Positions 22,477 through 35,100 of a DNA stretch of 64,000 nt are shown here, piece after piece (position 1 is the first letter of the stretch; the number at the start of each line of letters is the position of its first letter). Position numbers and translations under genes: made by a program. Origin of the DNA: Mytilus edulis (lineage: Eukaryota > Mollusca > Bivalvia > Mytilida > Mytilidae). The notes beneath the pieces were generated by a model. It ran no database searches and was not told where the DNA came from. It saw nothing but the letters and a program-made list of their open reading frames with translations. Where the stretch lies: the NCBI RefSeq assembly GCF_963676685.1, contig NC_092356.1:20385750-20449749 (forward strand), in the 5' to 3' direction.

Positions 22477-23306
22477 TTATTCCATCAATTTATCACTTTT
22501 GGAATCAAACACAAGAACTGTATTTCCGTTACAGTTGCAAACAATAAGACGATTATCATTCTTATCAAAATAAATCCCCCTTGGTGCGTCGATCCCATCT
22601 GCACTTGTAAGAATGACCCTGCATCGTTTACCATCAGGAGATACCGCGACGACATTGTTTGACCATTCGCCAGCAACATATACATTTCTGTGTCCATCAA
22701 CGGTCACTCCATGTAATCCTTTGAGTTTTTCAACCTTGAATTCCCAGATGATAGCACCATTTAATTCACAGCAATACAATATGTCGCGATCTGTACAAAA
22801 TAACCTATCATCACTGACAGTCACGTAGGTAACATCGCATGATGGTAAACGAAATTTTTCTTTCATTTTTCCTTTAATATCGCAGATTTTTAAAATTGAA
22901 CTGCTACTAACGAAATACAACAAATGTTCATAGTATGAAAGTCCCCAACATTCATTTCTGTAATTCTGTTGAAACTTAACACTTCTAGTGCAAACATTTA
23001 TAATCTGAATAATGCGGACCCAAGGATAGGATACAGCTACGGTATCACTTGAAACACCTGTTACACCCCAAGGTTTGTACGATAAGGATATATAACTAAT
23101 ATCGCTATCATCCTCATTAAAAATCACCAACCTGGTATTATTGATGTCAGTAAAGACAAGTTTATTTTCAAGTAAAACACAATCAGGAAAACTTTGTTTA
23201 TCGTCCGTCGATAAATCAATCCTCTTGTTTAAAACTACAAAAACAGGAAGATCCTGTCTCGCCACTGGTATCTGTGCTTCTGGATAGGTAACACTGATTA
23301 TTGGTT
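22477..23306 (-). CDS. NHL copy B, terminal propeller exon
   Basis: Starts after TTTCAG (23307-23309) in phase 1 with EPIISVTYPEAQIPVARQ and runs open to TAA at 22477-22479. The GTG at 23263-23265 sits inside the exon and is not a start. The propeller is complete. Confidence 0.85.
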
Positions 23307-26300
23307 CTGAAATTAAGTCAAGATCTCATAAGTTTCCCATTAAAGGTAAGTTCAAAACAAAAAACCAACAAAAAGTAAACATGTTTATATTAATTATTTT
23401 GTTGAATATGTTTTTGTTCAAAATTAAATACAAATGATACATATACTATGTGATAATCATGCTGATTCTGACAGGAAGTTAACTGAAATTGGGACCCTCA
23501 AAGTGCTGTCTTTAGATTGACACCATATATGCATGTATACACCCGGAAAAAAGTATTGCAACACCTCCATTGAAAACAGTGCAAAATGACATGATTGTAG
23601 AATATGTATAATTTGGGCTTTTACCAAATTCCTTTAATCCGCTTATGGTTTAAAATTGAATTCACGATATAAACTTACTTTTTATCCAATATCAATGCTA
23701 CATGGATAGGTCATAACAGCTGCACGGAAATAGTTTTTCGTGTTTTTCACAAAAAATGCAAATTTTGCAAGACGAATTTTCTCAAAACAATAGTCCTGCA
23801 ATAAATACATTTTTGTATGCATTAAACTCATTCAGAACTGTTTGAAATGCCTAGTTTGACACACATTCTTTGTGTCAGAGGTTTTGCTTTAACAATTAAT
23901 TTATAAAAATTTCGGTATAGAAGACAAGACACAGCTTGGGTAACTTTTTCAGTGCAGCTTTAATGATGTGTCTCTCTAGTCTTAATTTTGCCTGAATTGC
24001 AAGTTAATAACACAAAATTAATTTTAAACCTTAAACGGATTAAAAGTTTTTGATATAACCCAAATTATACACATTCTACGATTATGTCATTTAACATTGT
24101 TTTCAATAGAAGTGTTGCAATACTTTTTTCCATTGTGTACATATAAGTTTGAAAGACATCTTGATTAACAGACATTTGGCATTCTCGTTTAAACAAGCTG
24201 TGCATATCAATGTGTGCATTTATTTGTAATGACACCCGTATCTCTAATTTTTCTCTACCAACTAAGTTGGGGATAACATATAGCAGTGTACGGATGAATA
24301 CTGGATGAATATTTCATTGCAGAAGCAAACATTATACTTTATTCTTCTGAAAGTTTCCTGATGACTCATGGTAAGGTCTGCAAAATTTTGATCATTATTT
24401 GCAAAGCAATAACATTTGACTGTGTGCAATTTTTTTTAGTCAATGTACAAAAGTATACATGCATGCGAGATTGAAGTTCAAGAAGAATTTTCCCTGAATT
24501 TTTCATGAATTTTTCATAAACATTTAACCAAAAAAAACCTTGTAAGGCCTATATTTGGCAGAAACTTGATAATGTCTATGTTTTTCAGGATTTTCAGTGT
24601 ACCCTCTCGAAAGAAATGTCCCCTGGAAATGATTTTATCTCATCTCTAACGATAAGACTGTAAATGAAAGACGACTTACCGCCAATGACATGACAAAATA
24701 TTATATTTCTGATTAGGTGTGTAGTATTTCTTTTATATCTGGAGTGTTTCGTATAATGTACATCAAACCATTGCTTTGGATAAACGGTTTGGGTTTAAAG
24801 TTTACATACCAACGTTTGCAACATCCACACATTTTTTGGGGATATATAATGCGATTATGTTCTGCCCTGAACAAATAATGTGACTAAAACTATTGACTGC
24901 CCCTCTGGTATCTTTTGCCCTTATGTTTAGTACAAAGCATACACTACACTTATTTATCATATGATACAATACGCATAAAGTATTTGTCGTATTGAAATCG
25001 AAAAAAATTATATATCACCTTCATATATATTTTGATCTCCGTCCTGTAATGGTTCTGATCCCTCTGTGTGCTCCGAATATTCATGCCCAACATGCAATTG
25101 ATCTGAACAAAGTAAAACAAACACGTTAAGTAGTGCAACGTAACGCGACTTTAAATATAAGATACAGTGTCGCCATTATATAACTGCATCGCATAAGTCT
25201 TATACTAAGGACTCTTTTTATAGGTTTGAGTTCATGTAAATCCCCTTTTGATTTAACTGTCAGTTTCGTATAAAAAGTTTCCTTTTATCTTATTTAATTG
25301 GAATTTCGACAACTTTTGCAGATACTTTCTTTAGTTTTAGATAAAGTTACAAATTTTGCTCAATTTAAAGTGTGACTTCCCATTGTTTATAACTGTATTC
25401 ATCAGTAATATGACGATCTTCTTCTAAGGAATACTTGACTGTGGAATTCGGTATGTTATAAGTTTTGCCATGAACTCGCTATATGTCCATTGCGTACAAT
25501 GTCGAGGCCTCCAATATTAAAGTGATATATTGTGTCGACAAAGACGAAGATAAGATTAGAAAACGTATTTTTCTCTGGAATTCTAAATTGATTGATTTTT
25601 AAAATTTATACATAAAATGTTTTATATTTATAGATTGTCGTTGAACATCTCAACAGCATTGAATCTCTCGCTTGAGCCGGTACGGCTTAAGTGAGAAAAG
25701 TAATCGAGGTGAGATGACCAATGATAATATGTATATCGCTATTTTACCTATGACGACGTTGTCGATTTTATGTCAATTTCGTTGAAAACCCCACGTACGC
25801 GTGCATCCTTAGTTTCTAGCAATACTGTTTCATATATCACCCGACTTCGCTGAGAAAGAAAATTATCAGTCAGCAATATCAAGGGAAAATTTCGTAAAGT
25901 AGCGATAACATTATTTATATTTCAATCTAATTGATGAAAATTATCGGTAAGGCCGTGTTCATAACTTCACAATTTTGTTTAAAAAGCAATGGCAAATTCA
26001 ACTGTGGACTACGTTGTGATCCGTATGATGTACTAGGCATAGGATGTAGTTAGTTGCCCGTTGTGACATATTAATGAACTCGGATATGCTTATATAAACC
26101 AAATCAGTATAATGTACATGTACCATCTATAGTAAAAATGCATTGAACCCAGGTTTCACATAGATACATTATCGATTCGTGATGTTGTCACTTGTTTCGA
26201 CTGATGAGTTTGAATACAGCATTATAGTTTCTCTTTTTCCTCTTTTACCGAAAACCATAATTTATATATATTTTGTTGCATGAGTAACTTTTATAGTTAA

Positions 26301-26716
26301 CTATATGTTTAAAAGTATTGTTAACTGTAAATACTACAGGTTTTCCCTAATTACTCATACTAGTACATGATAAGCGTTTCGTTAACATTCAGTTGTTTAA
26401 AGAATTACGATTTACATCCCGAGGAAATATTTTACTTCATAATTTTACATTACTTGATGAAATATCATGTTTGATTATATTGGGGGAAAGAAATGTTTCT
26501 GATACAATTGTGAAATGAGTACTAGGTTCCTGGGAGTACTGTATAGAGAAATAATGGTATAATAGCAGAGATTCATTGTTTTGTTTTGTTATGCACAAAT
26601 TGACTACGAGATGTATGCAAATCATGATGAAATTATACGTTGCCTTCAGATTTACTCTCTTTATGGTCAACTGGATTGTCTTGTTGCTGTGAACGCTTAG
26701 AATTATCATGGCCCAT
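22477..26716 (-). CDS. NHL-repeat beta-propeller protein, copy B (three coding exons)
   Basis: Exons 26644-26716, 25019-25102 and 22477-23306 join to 987 nt: 328 codons plus stop, in phase. The propeller exon is clearly paralogous to the gene at 9712-12208 (shared LHGVTVDGHRNVYVAGEWSN, CWGLS and GIYFDKNDNRL patterns). The extra 84-bp middle exon (acidic, LHVGHEYSEHTEGSEP) keeps phase 1 on both sides, so it could be a cassette exon; copy A has no visible counterpart. Intron 1 starts with GC (GAAG|GCAACG), as in copy A. No RING or B-box. Reading is also open upstream of the ATG within the first exon, so the start is less certain than in copy A. The last intron holds a Tc1-type MITE. Confidence 0.78.
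23307..25018 (-). other. Intron 2 of NHL copy B
   Basis: Contains the 598-bp Tc1-type MITE at 23540-24137. The rest is AT-rich with no exon recognised. Confidence 0.5.
23540..24137. mobile_element. Tc1/mariner-type MITE with long inverted ends
   Basis: The flanks are TA (23538-23539 and 24138-24139). Inverted ends match over about 125 bp: both contain 'ggaaaaaagtattgcaacac', then an 'attgaaaaca' block and 'tgtataatttggg'. No ORF. The outermost bases match the Tc1-like element at 62510-63767, so that family is a plausible source of transposase. Confidence 0.8.
25019..25102 (-). CDS. NHL copy B, middle 84-bp exon
   Basis: Bounded by TTGTTCAG and GAAG|GTGATA, phase 1 in and phase 1 out, length a multiple of three. 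It is supported by splice sites and phase, not by homology. Confidence 0.5.
25103..26643 (-). other. Intron 1 of NHL copy B (GC-AG)
   Basis: AT-rich, with a diverged snapback MITE copy at about 25630-25915. It starts GCAACG and ends TTGTTCAG on the minus strand. Confidence 0.5.
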
Positions 26717-26735
26717 ATCAACAAAAGTGAATGAT
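26644..26735 (-). CDS. NHL copy B, first coding exon
   Basis: The acceptor TTTTTCAG precedes 26735; ATG is at 26714-26716; it encodes a 24-residue N-terminus rich in Q, D and K ending KESKSE, then one base before a GC donor. It aligns with the first coding exon of copy A. Confidence 0.6.
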
Positions 26736-27239
26736 CTGAAAAATATATACACATGCATCAAACCAGTAATTGCAAGTTTTTGCACAAACCAATTGTTTGT
26801 AAAAACGATCAAGGAATTCCATGTTAGAACTAGTTTTCCATGTACATGATGTAGTTCTACATAATTTCTTTATCTACCATTTTAACCTATTTCGTTCTTG
26901 TCTCGATGTTGCCTCTCTATATAAGTTATCACTTGTTTCTTGATCGCAAAGAACTTTGTCGGTTGAAATGCTGGTTTTTGTGTTGTATTATATTATAATG
27001 ACTGCAATCATAATCTTAGATCTTTTATCACTATGTATGTACAGTTTGATCATTTTGGTTCCAAATTCACTTGAATAAATTTAATCCTGAAATTTAGATT
27101 TTTATTTTTTTTCATAAAACTTTTATTTCTTTTTATTCTTGTTTCTAAACAAAACAATATCATAATCAATAAGACATCAACACAATTCAAGGTATCGTAT
27201 GGTATTACTATACACTATAATTACTCCTAAACAACGTTT

Positions 27240-27525
27240 CCTAACGAATCAGACTATTTACCGGATTTGTAATCACATAAGCAACACGACGGGTGCCACA
27301 TGTGGAGCAGGATGTGCTTACCCTTCTGGAACACCTGAGATCACCCCTAGTTTTTGGTGGGATTCGTGTTGTTTATTCTTTAGTTTTCTATGTTGTGGCA
27401 AGTGCACTATTGTTTATCTGTTTGTCTTTTTCATTTTTAGCCATGGCGTTGTCAGTTTATTTTCGATTTATGATTTTGACTGACCCTCTGGTATCTTTTG
27501 TACCTCTTTCATTAAAGGTTTGAAA
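27240..27525 (-). repeat. Dispersed repeat, family C, reverse copy
   Basis: Reverse complement of the 16767-17070 type, with 'gccatggcgttgtcag' and 'ggtgccacatgtggagcagg'. Open frames of 76-94 codons across it repeat the same hydrophobic translation as other copies and are not genes. Confidence 0.75.
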
Positions 27526-27644
27526 CCACTTTTTTTATTGTATTATGCTCATATGTCGTCTATCATTAGATGATGAGTAATTATTATTTTTTGTTTATAG
27601 ATGCCTCTAGATTGACAGGTATTTCGATAATATTAAGACATAAT

Positions 27645-28380
27645 ATATAAAGGCAACAATAGTATACCGCTGTTCGAAAGTTCTAAATCGTTTGAGAGAA
27701 AAAAAATCCGGGTTATAAACTTAAACCAACGGAAACACATTAATTATAAAATACAAACCACGAAACAACAGAAACACTGAAGTGCAACAGGAAAAAACCC
27801 CACACAGAAACGAACTTTAAGATAGCAACTGCCATCTTCCTGACTTGGTACAGAACATTTTGAAATACCACATTAAGTTTTTTGGTTGTGCGATGCGAGT
27901 TAACCGGAAAAACCCCGAATGTGTTATATGGACTTTCTTATTTTGTGATTACCAAAGAGTAATTTCTTGCTGTCTTTTAACAATCCTTTATTAAGCTGCA
28001 TTTCATTTCATTGGACATCACGGTTGAACGTGTTTTGTTTTGACAATGATGTATTTGGGAGACAAAATAGACTAGATTTACAAAAATAATGCATTTTTGC
28101 TATCCATCTTTCCTACTCTTGAACAAATTAGGCAACAAAAATGATTCAAATCAAAACTTGAAAGATAAGAACGTGGTAAATAAAGGCAATAGTGGTATAC
28201 CGCTGTACGAAATTTATAAATCGATAGAGAAAAAACAAATCCGGGTTACAAACTTAAACTGAGGGAAACGCATCAAATATAAGAGACCTACGACTAAATA
28301 GAAACACAACATTAAAATGTAACACACACAGAAACGAACTATAATATAACAATGGCCATTTTAATTTACTGACTTGGTAA
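27645..28380 (+). repeat. Two copies of dispersed repeat family E
   Basis: About 27645-27880 and 28180-28380 share 'gtataccgctgt(t/a)cgaaa', 'aaatccgggtta', 'cacagaaacgaact' and 'ctgacttggta'. A related but diverged stretch lies at about 50640-51000. Class unknown. Confidence 0.6.
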
Positions 28381-28689
28381 ACAAATAAAAGAATCTAATA
28401 AATGTAATGTGATATCTTTAGAACATGCTATTTATAGTCTTATTTTTTTAATGATGTATATTGATTTTTCTATAAGCAAACGTTTTCGCTTTGTATATTT
28501 CATTATAAAACCTTCCCATTACCAATAAGTAAGTGACTAAATTCTTTGAAAAAATACATTATACGAACATTTAAATAAAATGATATACATGTTTATGTAT
28601 TACAATGTAGTGTTCAATAGAATATCCCTTTTAAGAACAACGAGGTATTCTTAATGGTCAATGAAAAATTATCATTAAAAAAAGAGCGT

Positions 28690-28915
28690 TCAAAACTAAA
28701 AGCTTACAACAACATAACGATATGTACAAAAACGAATACGACGAGAAGGCAAACAGCAGTGCAGAAATCACAACATAGAAAAATAAAGACTTGAACCCAG
28801 TCAAAGACTATGGTTGATATCAGGTGCTTTGATTGGTAGGCAGAACCTGCTGTTGATCATGTAAGTACAAATCCGGTAGTTAGGCTGATTCGGTAGGTCA
28901 CACTCGAGGAAAATA
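28690..28915 (+). repeat. Dispersed repeat, family C, degraded copy
   Basis: Retains 'tcaggtgctttgattggtag' and 'cagaacctgctgt', aligned with the family C 3' part, just upstream of a hammerhead repeat unit. Confidence 0.5.
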
Positions 28916-28925
28916 GGAGTTATTT

Positions 28926-29284
28926 ACAACCACTGGGTCGATGCCACTGCTGGTGGAGATTTATTTCCCCGAGGGTATCACAAGCCCAGTAGTCAACACT
29001 TGTTGTGCTGACATGAATTGTCATTGATATGGTTATATTTATAAATTAACTGTTTACAAATTTTAAAATTTTTTGAAAAACTAAGGCTTGTCTACCTCGG
29101 GCATAGATTACCTTAGCTGTATTTGGCAAAACTTTTAGGGATTTTGGTCCTCAATGCTCTTCAACTTCGTACTTTATTTGGCCTTTTAAACTCTTTTGAA
29201 TTCGAGCGTCACTGATGAGTCTTTTGTAGACGAAACGTGCGTCTGGCGTATACACGAAATTTAGTCCTGGTATCTATGATGAGT
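28926..29284 (+). repeat. Single hammerhead-bearing repeat unit (subfamily 1)
   Basis: One full unit: 'cactgggtcgatgccactgc', the hairpin 'gtcaacacttgttgtgctgac', 'tgctcttcaacttcgtactt', the hammerhead, then 'cctggtatctatgatga'. Same order as the arrays at 38 kb and 48 kb. Confidence 0.8.
29205..29249 (+). ncRNA. Hammerhead ribozyme, type I, apparently intact
   Basis: Stem I AGCGUCA with UGGCGU; core CUGAUGA; stem II GUCU-UUUGU-AGAC; GAAA; stem III of about 3 bp (ACG/CGU); GUC cleavage triplet. All conserved core bases are present. The tiny stem III is typical of hammerheads in animal tandem repeats, which may cleave better as dimers. Confidence 0.8.
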
Positions 29285-31539
29285 TTATTTGGGGTTGCAA
29301 CAATTGCAACATATTATTCGTTTTATGAAACGGATATTCCATAACGATAGACCAACTTGTGATTGCACCTTTTATAAATTAAATGTCATGATTTTTAGTC
29401 AATATATACATGCGTTTTGCTGAATAACACATAACTGTATAAATGAGATGGATATTTGTCCAATTTCCAATTTTATCACATCTCCTTATCTCATTTTTTT
29501 ATGGTAACTTCGATGTTTTGAAGAAAAAAAAACACATTTTTACACCTATAAAAAGAAAATATTTTTTCTTAGCGGCAAAAATGCTAAAGGAAAATTGTAC
29601 ATCGTTTTCACATAATTTTAAAAAAAGACATCGGACAATCAACGCCAATAGCTATATAGTTTCGAATAATTTTTTTTTTAATTTACCTCTTTGACAATGA
29701 GTAGATTGATGTTCTTTCTGTTTTGTCTTGAAGACATGAGAGGTAGAAAGGATGTAGACTTTGGCGTTTTATCAATATAAAACAGGAAGTTCAAATGATT
29801 TATTAGATATACAGTATCATGCATTTATTATCTAATACTACTCTAAAGGTTTCAATATCTATAATGAATTCACAATACTATGTAAATATCTGAGATATAT
29901 TAAACATGATTAGATGGCCTTAATTTTTAACCTTAGTTTAAACACAATCAACAAAATTGAAGAATAATATTTGTTTATTTGAATGCTACAACTTACGCAT
30001 TTATTTGTCGTTTTTTTGTTGCGGTTCAGAGTATTTGTCGTTTCGTTGTTTTGCTGTTTTGCTGTTATAATTTATGTGTTTCCCTCTGTTTTAGTTTGTT
30101 ACCCAGATTAATTTTTCGGTCAATTGATTTAGGACTTTTGAACAGCGGTTTACTATTGTATTTCTTAATCTTAAATACCACTACAATCGTATCATCCGTT
30201 TTTATCCGATTATGTCATATTCCTTATTGTAACAGTTTGATTGAATATGGATTCACAAACTTGGCGGGTGATTTATGCAGAGTAGGAGATGCCCACAATA
30301 GCACTACAACAATTATTGTCACTGTTGGTGTTCATGCAATTGTCACTGTTGGTGTTCATGCAATTGTCACTGTTGGTGTTCATGCAATTGTCTCAGTTTT
30401 TGTGTATTACTTTGATCAGTCTTTTTTAATTGTTTTTTTTTTAACATCTGTTGTTCAGCACATTCTATTGCTCATTTTTATATAAGGAACTTGATATAAG
30501 GACCAATAGCATCAGTTATCAAATGGACAACACTTTGATTTTACCATTCAAAGGTATCGTACGTTATTTACTTGCTGTATTTTAACAGAATATATATATA
30601 TATATTTTATTTGAGAAAAAAATTGGAATACTCATGTTGATTTTGTTATTCGTTGAATGTTCGAGTATTCAGTTAATGTATATTTTGAACTTGCAAGTTT
30701 CCAAATATACATTGACCGAACAGTCGACCATATTTCATGACCTAAGTTTGACGGTATCGACGAATTATATACTATACTAGTAAACTGTTTGCAATATAAA
30801 TTACAAAAACTGTTCTGCGTCTTTTTCTAATATTTTTTTTCTATTTCATATTTGCGTCTTTCACAAATCTACAAATCTACAAATCTTTTTTGCGTCCTTG
30901 TAATGTTTAATGCTTTGTTTGTCTAAATATGTTAGTCAAATATGCTTTATGTCTGTAATGTATGTTTTTACATGTAAACCACTGTCATACAATTGCAAAG
31001 TTTTGCTAATTTTTGATACACAAATTTCTTTGGTAACTGCCAAAACAGAAACTTAACAGTTGCTGTTCATTCGTTAATCGCTTTCCGTTGGTTGGTAATG
31101 TCTAACATTTAATTTTGTCATTTTGTGTGAACCACACCTATTTGAATTGCATTGGATTTTGGTATTACAATACTTTTGTTTTAAAGAAACTTGATCTTTA
31201 AAATTGGACGATGGATTTCTTTTATGTTATGAGTTGTAAACTGTTAAGAGTTCATTTTAACCTGTTGTAGAAACACCAAAGGTGTAACACATTGTTAAAC
31301 CATCCTACTAATGTACGTTATATGCAATGATGCTTTTAATATCACGTCAGAAAATTATATTGTTTGAGAATATATTTACAGTAAACAATATTTGTTATAA
31401 TCTTCTAATTTAATGTTTGTTTCGCTAGTTGATCTAAAAAGTAAAAATCTAATTGCATACGAATCATAATCCGGTTAATGTAAATATCACAAAACGCTAT
31501 AACATTCGAATTTTTGAATACGCACTCCTAAGCTCAAAA
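29285..31539. other. AT-rich intergenic sequence
   Basis: No gene recognised. Contains the 24-bp triplicate at 30315-30386 and a short TA run near 30593. Near 31409-31414 the minus strand has ATTAAA, about 125 bp past the stop of the SRCR-ZP gene, a possible polyadenylation signal. Confidence 0.45.
30315..30386 (+). repeat. Three perfect copies of a 24-bp unit
   Basis: The unit 'attgtcactgttggtg' + 'ttcatgca' is repeated three times without a mismatch. It lies in an open frame (29979-30485) and reads VTVGVHAI each time, but that frame has no other gene-like property. Confidence 0.85.
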
Positions 31540-32123
31540 TTAAACAATAAAAAGATCAAACAATGAAAACATCATTAGACAAAATACCAAAATATAAGAA
31601 GACTTTGGATATGCACCTCCAGACAGAATAGTTAATTTCCCTCCTAGGCCACCTGCATATAATTGGTTCGAATCTGGTAAAATTTTTTCGGATTTTGATT
31701 TTGAACGGCGCTTTTGTGACTGTGATGTAGATAGTTTTCCATTCATTGCATCAAATAACATTGCAGTTGATGACGTTGTTTTCCTTTTCGTGTTCACGTT
31801 TTCCACAGACTCTGTTGTAGCAATTATAGTAGTGTCTCTTTGATTGTGTTCCGAAAGTTTCAAGGTCGGGTGAAATGTTGTTTTACTTTTATCAAATTCC
31901 CTTGATGCAGTAGACGTAATGTGAGCGAACCCGTTTTCTGATCCTTCTTGCTTTAATGTAGATTTTAAATTGGTTTTTATAATCGGCGAGGTAATACTAG
32001 AAGTTGACGTTACAGTTTTAAAATTGCTAGTAGTACCGTCGATAACTTTTCTTGAAGACAATAGTGACGTGAATGGTCTCGCCGATGTCATATCAGCCGA
32101 GGTTGACAAGGTCACTGATTGTG
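31540..32123 (-). CDS. SRCR-ZP exon 9: Ser/Thr-rich stalk and hydrophobic C-terminus
   Basis: After TTCATTTCAG it encodes a stalk rich in S, T and K with a basic [10 protein letters not shown] patch, then ends [18 protein letters not shown] and TAA. The hydrophobic end with nothing after it fits either a tail-less membrane anchor or a GPI signal. Confidence 0.78.
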
Positions 32124-35100
32124 CTGAAATGAACAATAAGTTGGTATTCATCATACATATACAGTATATTGTTTTTATCATTACTAATAATATAGATATA
32201 GATTCCTACACTGCAACAAATGTATTACGATATTTCACTACTCGAGACAGTTATATTTTATTATTTAAAGCGCGAGGCTTGCCGAGCTCTTTAAATAACT
32301 AAAATGTAACTGTCGAGAGTGGAGAAATATCGTAATACAAGTGTTATAGTGTAGGAATCTGTTTCTCTAATGATTTTTATCCTTCTTTTTCAAAAATTTT
32401 CAGAAATTTGTGTTCTTTATATGCGACGTCATCAGGCATGGTCGCCTTTTTTCATGACGTCACAATAGGAAAATTGTCAAAAACAGAAGAAAACCAAATA
32501 TTTAGACGTCATCATCAAATTTCGACTAATCATTTGCGGGAACAGATTTTTCACTAGGGAGGAGAAATATTTTTCTCACACCGGTCAGGAAATGTAAAAA
32601 TAGAACAAAAATTAGAGAAATGGTATTTTGCTATTATTTATTATGTTCTCTCAAATGGATATATTAAAACGAAGATAGAACAATATGGAACGCCACAGCT
32701 GTCTTATGTGGAACTCTGATATTACTTTATGTTGCTTTATTGTTACTTTACTTAATATGGTTTTGACATTACGTAATGATGTTTCAATATAACTTAATAT
32801 GGAATAGTCATTACTTAATGATATTTCGATAATACAAGATATGGTTTCGTATTGACTTGATATAGTTTTGTCTTTATTTAATATGGTTTTGTAATTACTC
32901 GATGTGGTTTTAACATTACTTGATGTGTATGTGACTTAACATAATGTAGTTGATTCGTTACATGATGTGGTCTTGTTATTTCGTAATGATGATTTGTCTA
33001 TTCTATAAATGGTTTTAACATTACGTAATGATGTTTCAAAATTTGACGATGTTACACTACTTGATGTGTTTGTTTCATTCTTTGATGTGGTCTTGTCATT
33101 CTTTGATGTGGTTATCCCATTACTCGATGAGGTAAAACCACGAGACCAATTTGGAAAAACCTATTCTATTTTTAGATAAATTTCTATGTTGTATGTGCCT
33201 TGAATGATCTAATTAGTGTTCAAATTAAAGTTCGGGTTACTGTTTGAGTTAAACTTTGAGTTAGTTTTCGAATTCAAGTCATGCTTAAAATTAAAGTTCT
33301 AACTAGCATTGAGTTTCTAGTTGGACTTCGAGTTTGAGTCACATTAAAAGGCATGCAGAGTTCTAGTTACAACTTTAAATTTGAGTCACTTCTTCAGGTA
33401 GAGTTTGAGTAAGATTCAAATCTAAGTCTTATTTAGATAAATTAAGATTTCGAGTTGAAATTCGAGCTATTTTATATGTCTTTCTGAGTTCGTCATTAAA
33501 TTTTCTATCGCGGAACAAGGGCTTCCGAAAAGAAGATTCTGGGATATGCGTACTAAATAAACAATGTTGCCGTATACAAAACGCAACATAGGATTTGAAA
33601 TAAAGTTAGCTGTGTTGTGATTGCCAATGAGACAACTATCCACCAGAGATTAAATACAGTAGGTGTAAGAAATTATATATAGGCAACCGTACAGCCTTCA
33701 ACACTCCGTATAGAACAGGTTTTTTCCGAATTGGTCATATGGTTTTACCATGGGATTACCACATCAAAGAATGACAAGACCACATCAAATAATGAAACAA
33801 ACACATCAAGTAGTGTAAAATCGTCAAATTTTGAAACATCATTACGTAATGTTAAACCATATAAAGAATAGATAAATCATCATTACGAAATAACAAAACC
33901 ACATCATGTAATAAAACTACTACATTACGTTAAGTCACATACACATCAAGTTATGTTAAAACCACATTGACTAATGTCACAACCATATTGAATAGTGGTG
34001 AAACCACATCGAGTAATGACAACACCATATTGAGTAATGACAAAACTATATCAAGTCAATACGAAACCATATCGTGTAATATCGAAACATCATTAAGTAA
34101 TGACTATTCAATATTAAGTTATATTAAAACATCATTACATAGTGTCAAAACCAGATAAAGTAAAGACAAAACAACATAAAGTAATATCATAGTTCCACAT
34201 AAGACAGCTGTGGCGTTCCATAGAACAATGCCTTTCCTTATTGAGAACATGTGCCTCGAAAAAAACAACTTGTTACCCTGTCATCATAAGTAGAAAATTC
34301 AGCAATTAGTGCGTGCATTTTTTATTGAAAAAGGAGCACCTGAGATCCATCCCATTTTTTGGTGGGGTTTGTTTTGCGCAGTCTTTAGTTTTCTATATTA
34401 TGGTTTGTGTACAACTACTTGTCTGTGTTTTTTTCTCATTTTTAGCAAAGGCGTGGTCAGTATTTTCGACTTATGAGTTTGAATGTCATGCTCTTGTACA
34501 ATTGACAAACGACCAAGATGTTAACATTTCTGTATATACAGTACATGTCTATGAAAATACAACTTTGATTAAGAACGACACATAAAGTGCCAATGACAAA
34601 TTATCGTCTGCCATTTTATTTTTCTACTTACTTAAATGTGACTCCAGTTCATTTGTCTGGCCATCCATTTTATCTTTACGACGTAGTATTTTTATTGGCT
34701 TGCTAACTAGATGGAATATTTCTCTTGAAGCTTCCCGTTTTCCTCTGTTAATTCTGGTAGAGTTACAAGTTCTGTCACAGTCGTCAATATTATGCTTTTC
34801 TGATTTCAGACATACGAAAGCATCGCAATGGATGTACACACTATCAGTGGTATCAAACCTGAATGCCCGATAACGGAATCCAAATGATGTAGAATTCAGA
34901 GGGTAGAAACCAAGTGTTGGCTCGACTTGACATCTTTCAAGAAAAAAAAAAGATTATAATGATATATGTCGTGTTTGTCTCGAATTTTAGGACAGACAGA
35001 AAGAGTTTGCATATGAAGAGTATATTTTCAAAAAGTTTAAAGTTTAGACATGTTAGAAGATGGAAATTCTCCATTAAAAATTTCAAATTTCAAACTTTAA

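Noticed and set aside
27199-27523. Hydrophobic ORFs of 76-94 codons
   Set aside because: They lie in dispersed repeat family C, and the same peptides appear at 16727-16981 and 34313-34585.
29979-30485. 168-codon ORF with hydrophobic segments
   Set aside because: T-rich composition explains the apparent membrane character; it has no domain, no splice context, and contains a 24-bp triplicate.
33967-34158. 63-codon ORF with heptad-like repeats
   Set aside because: It results from the 21-bp foldback subrepeats.
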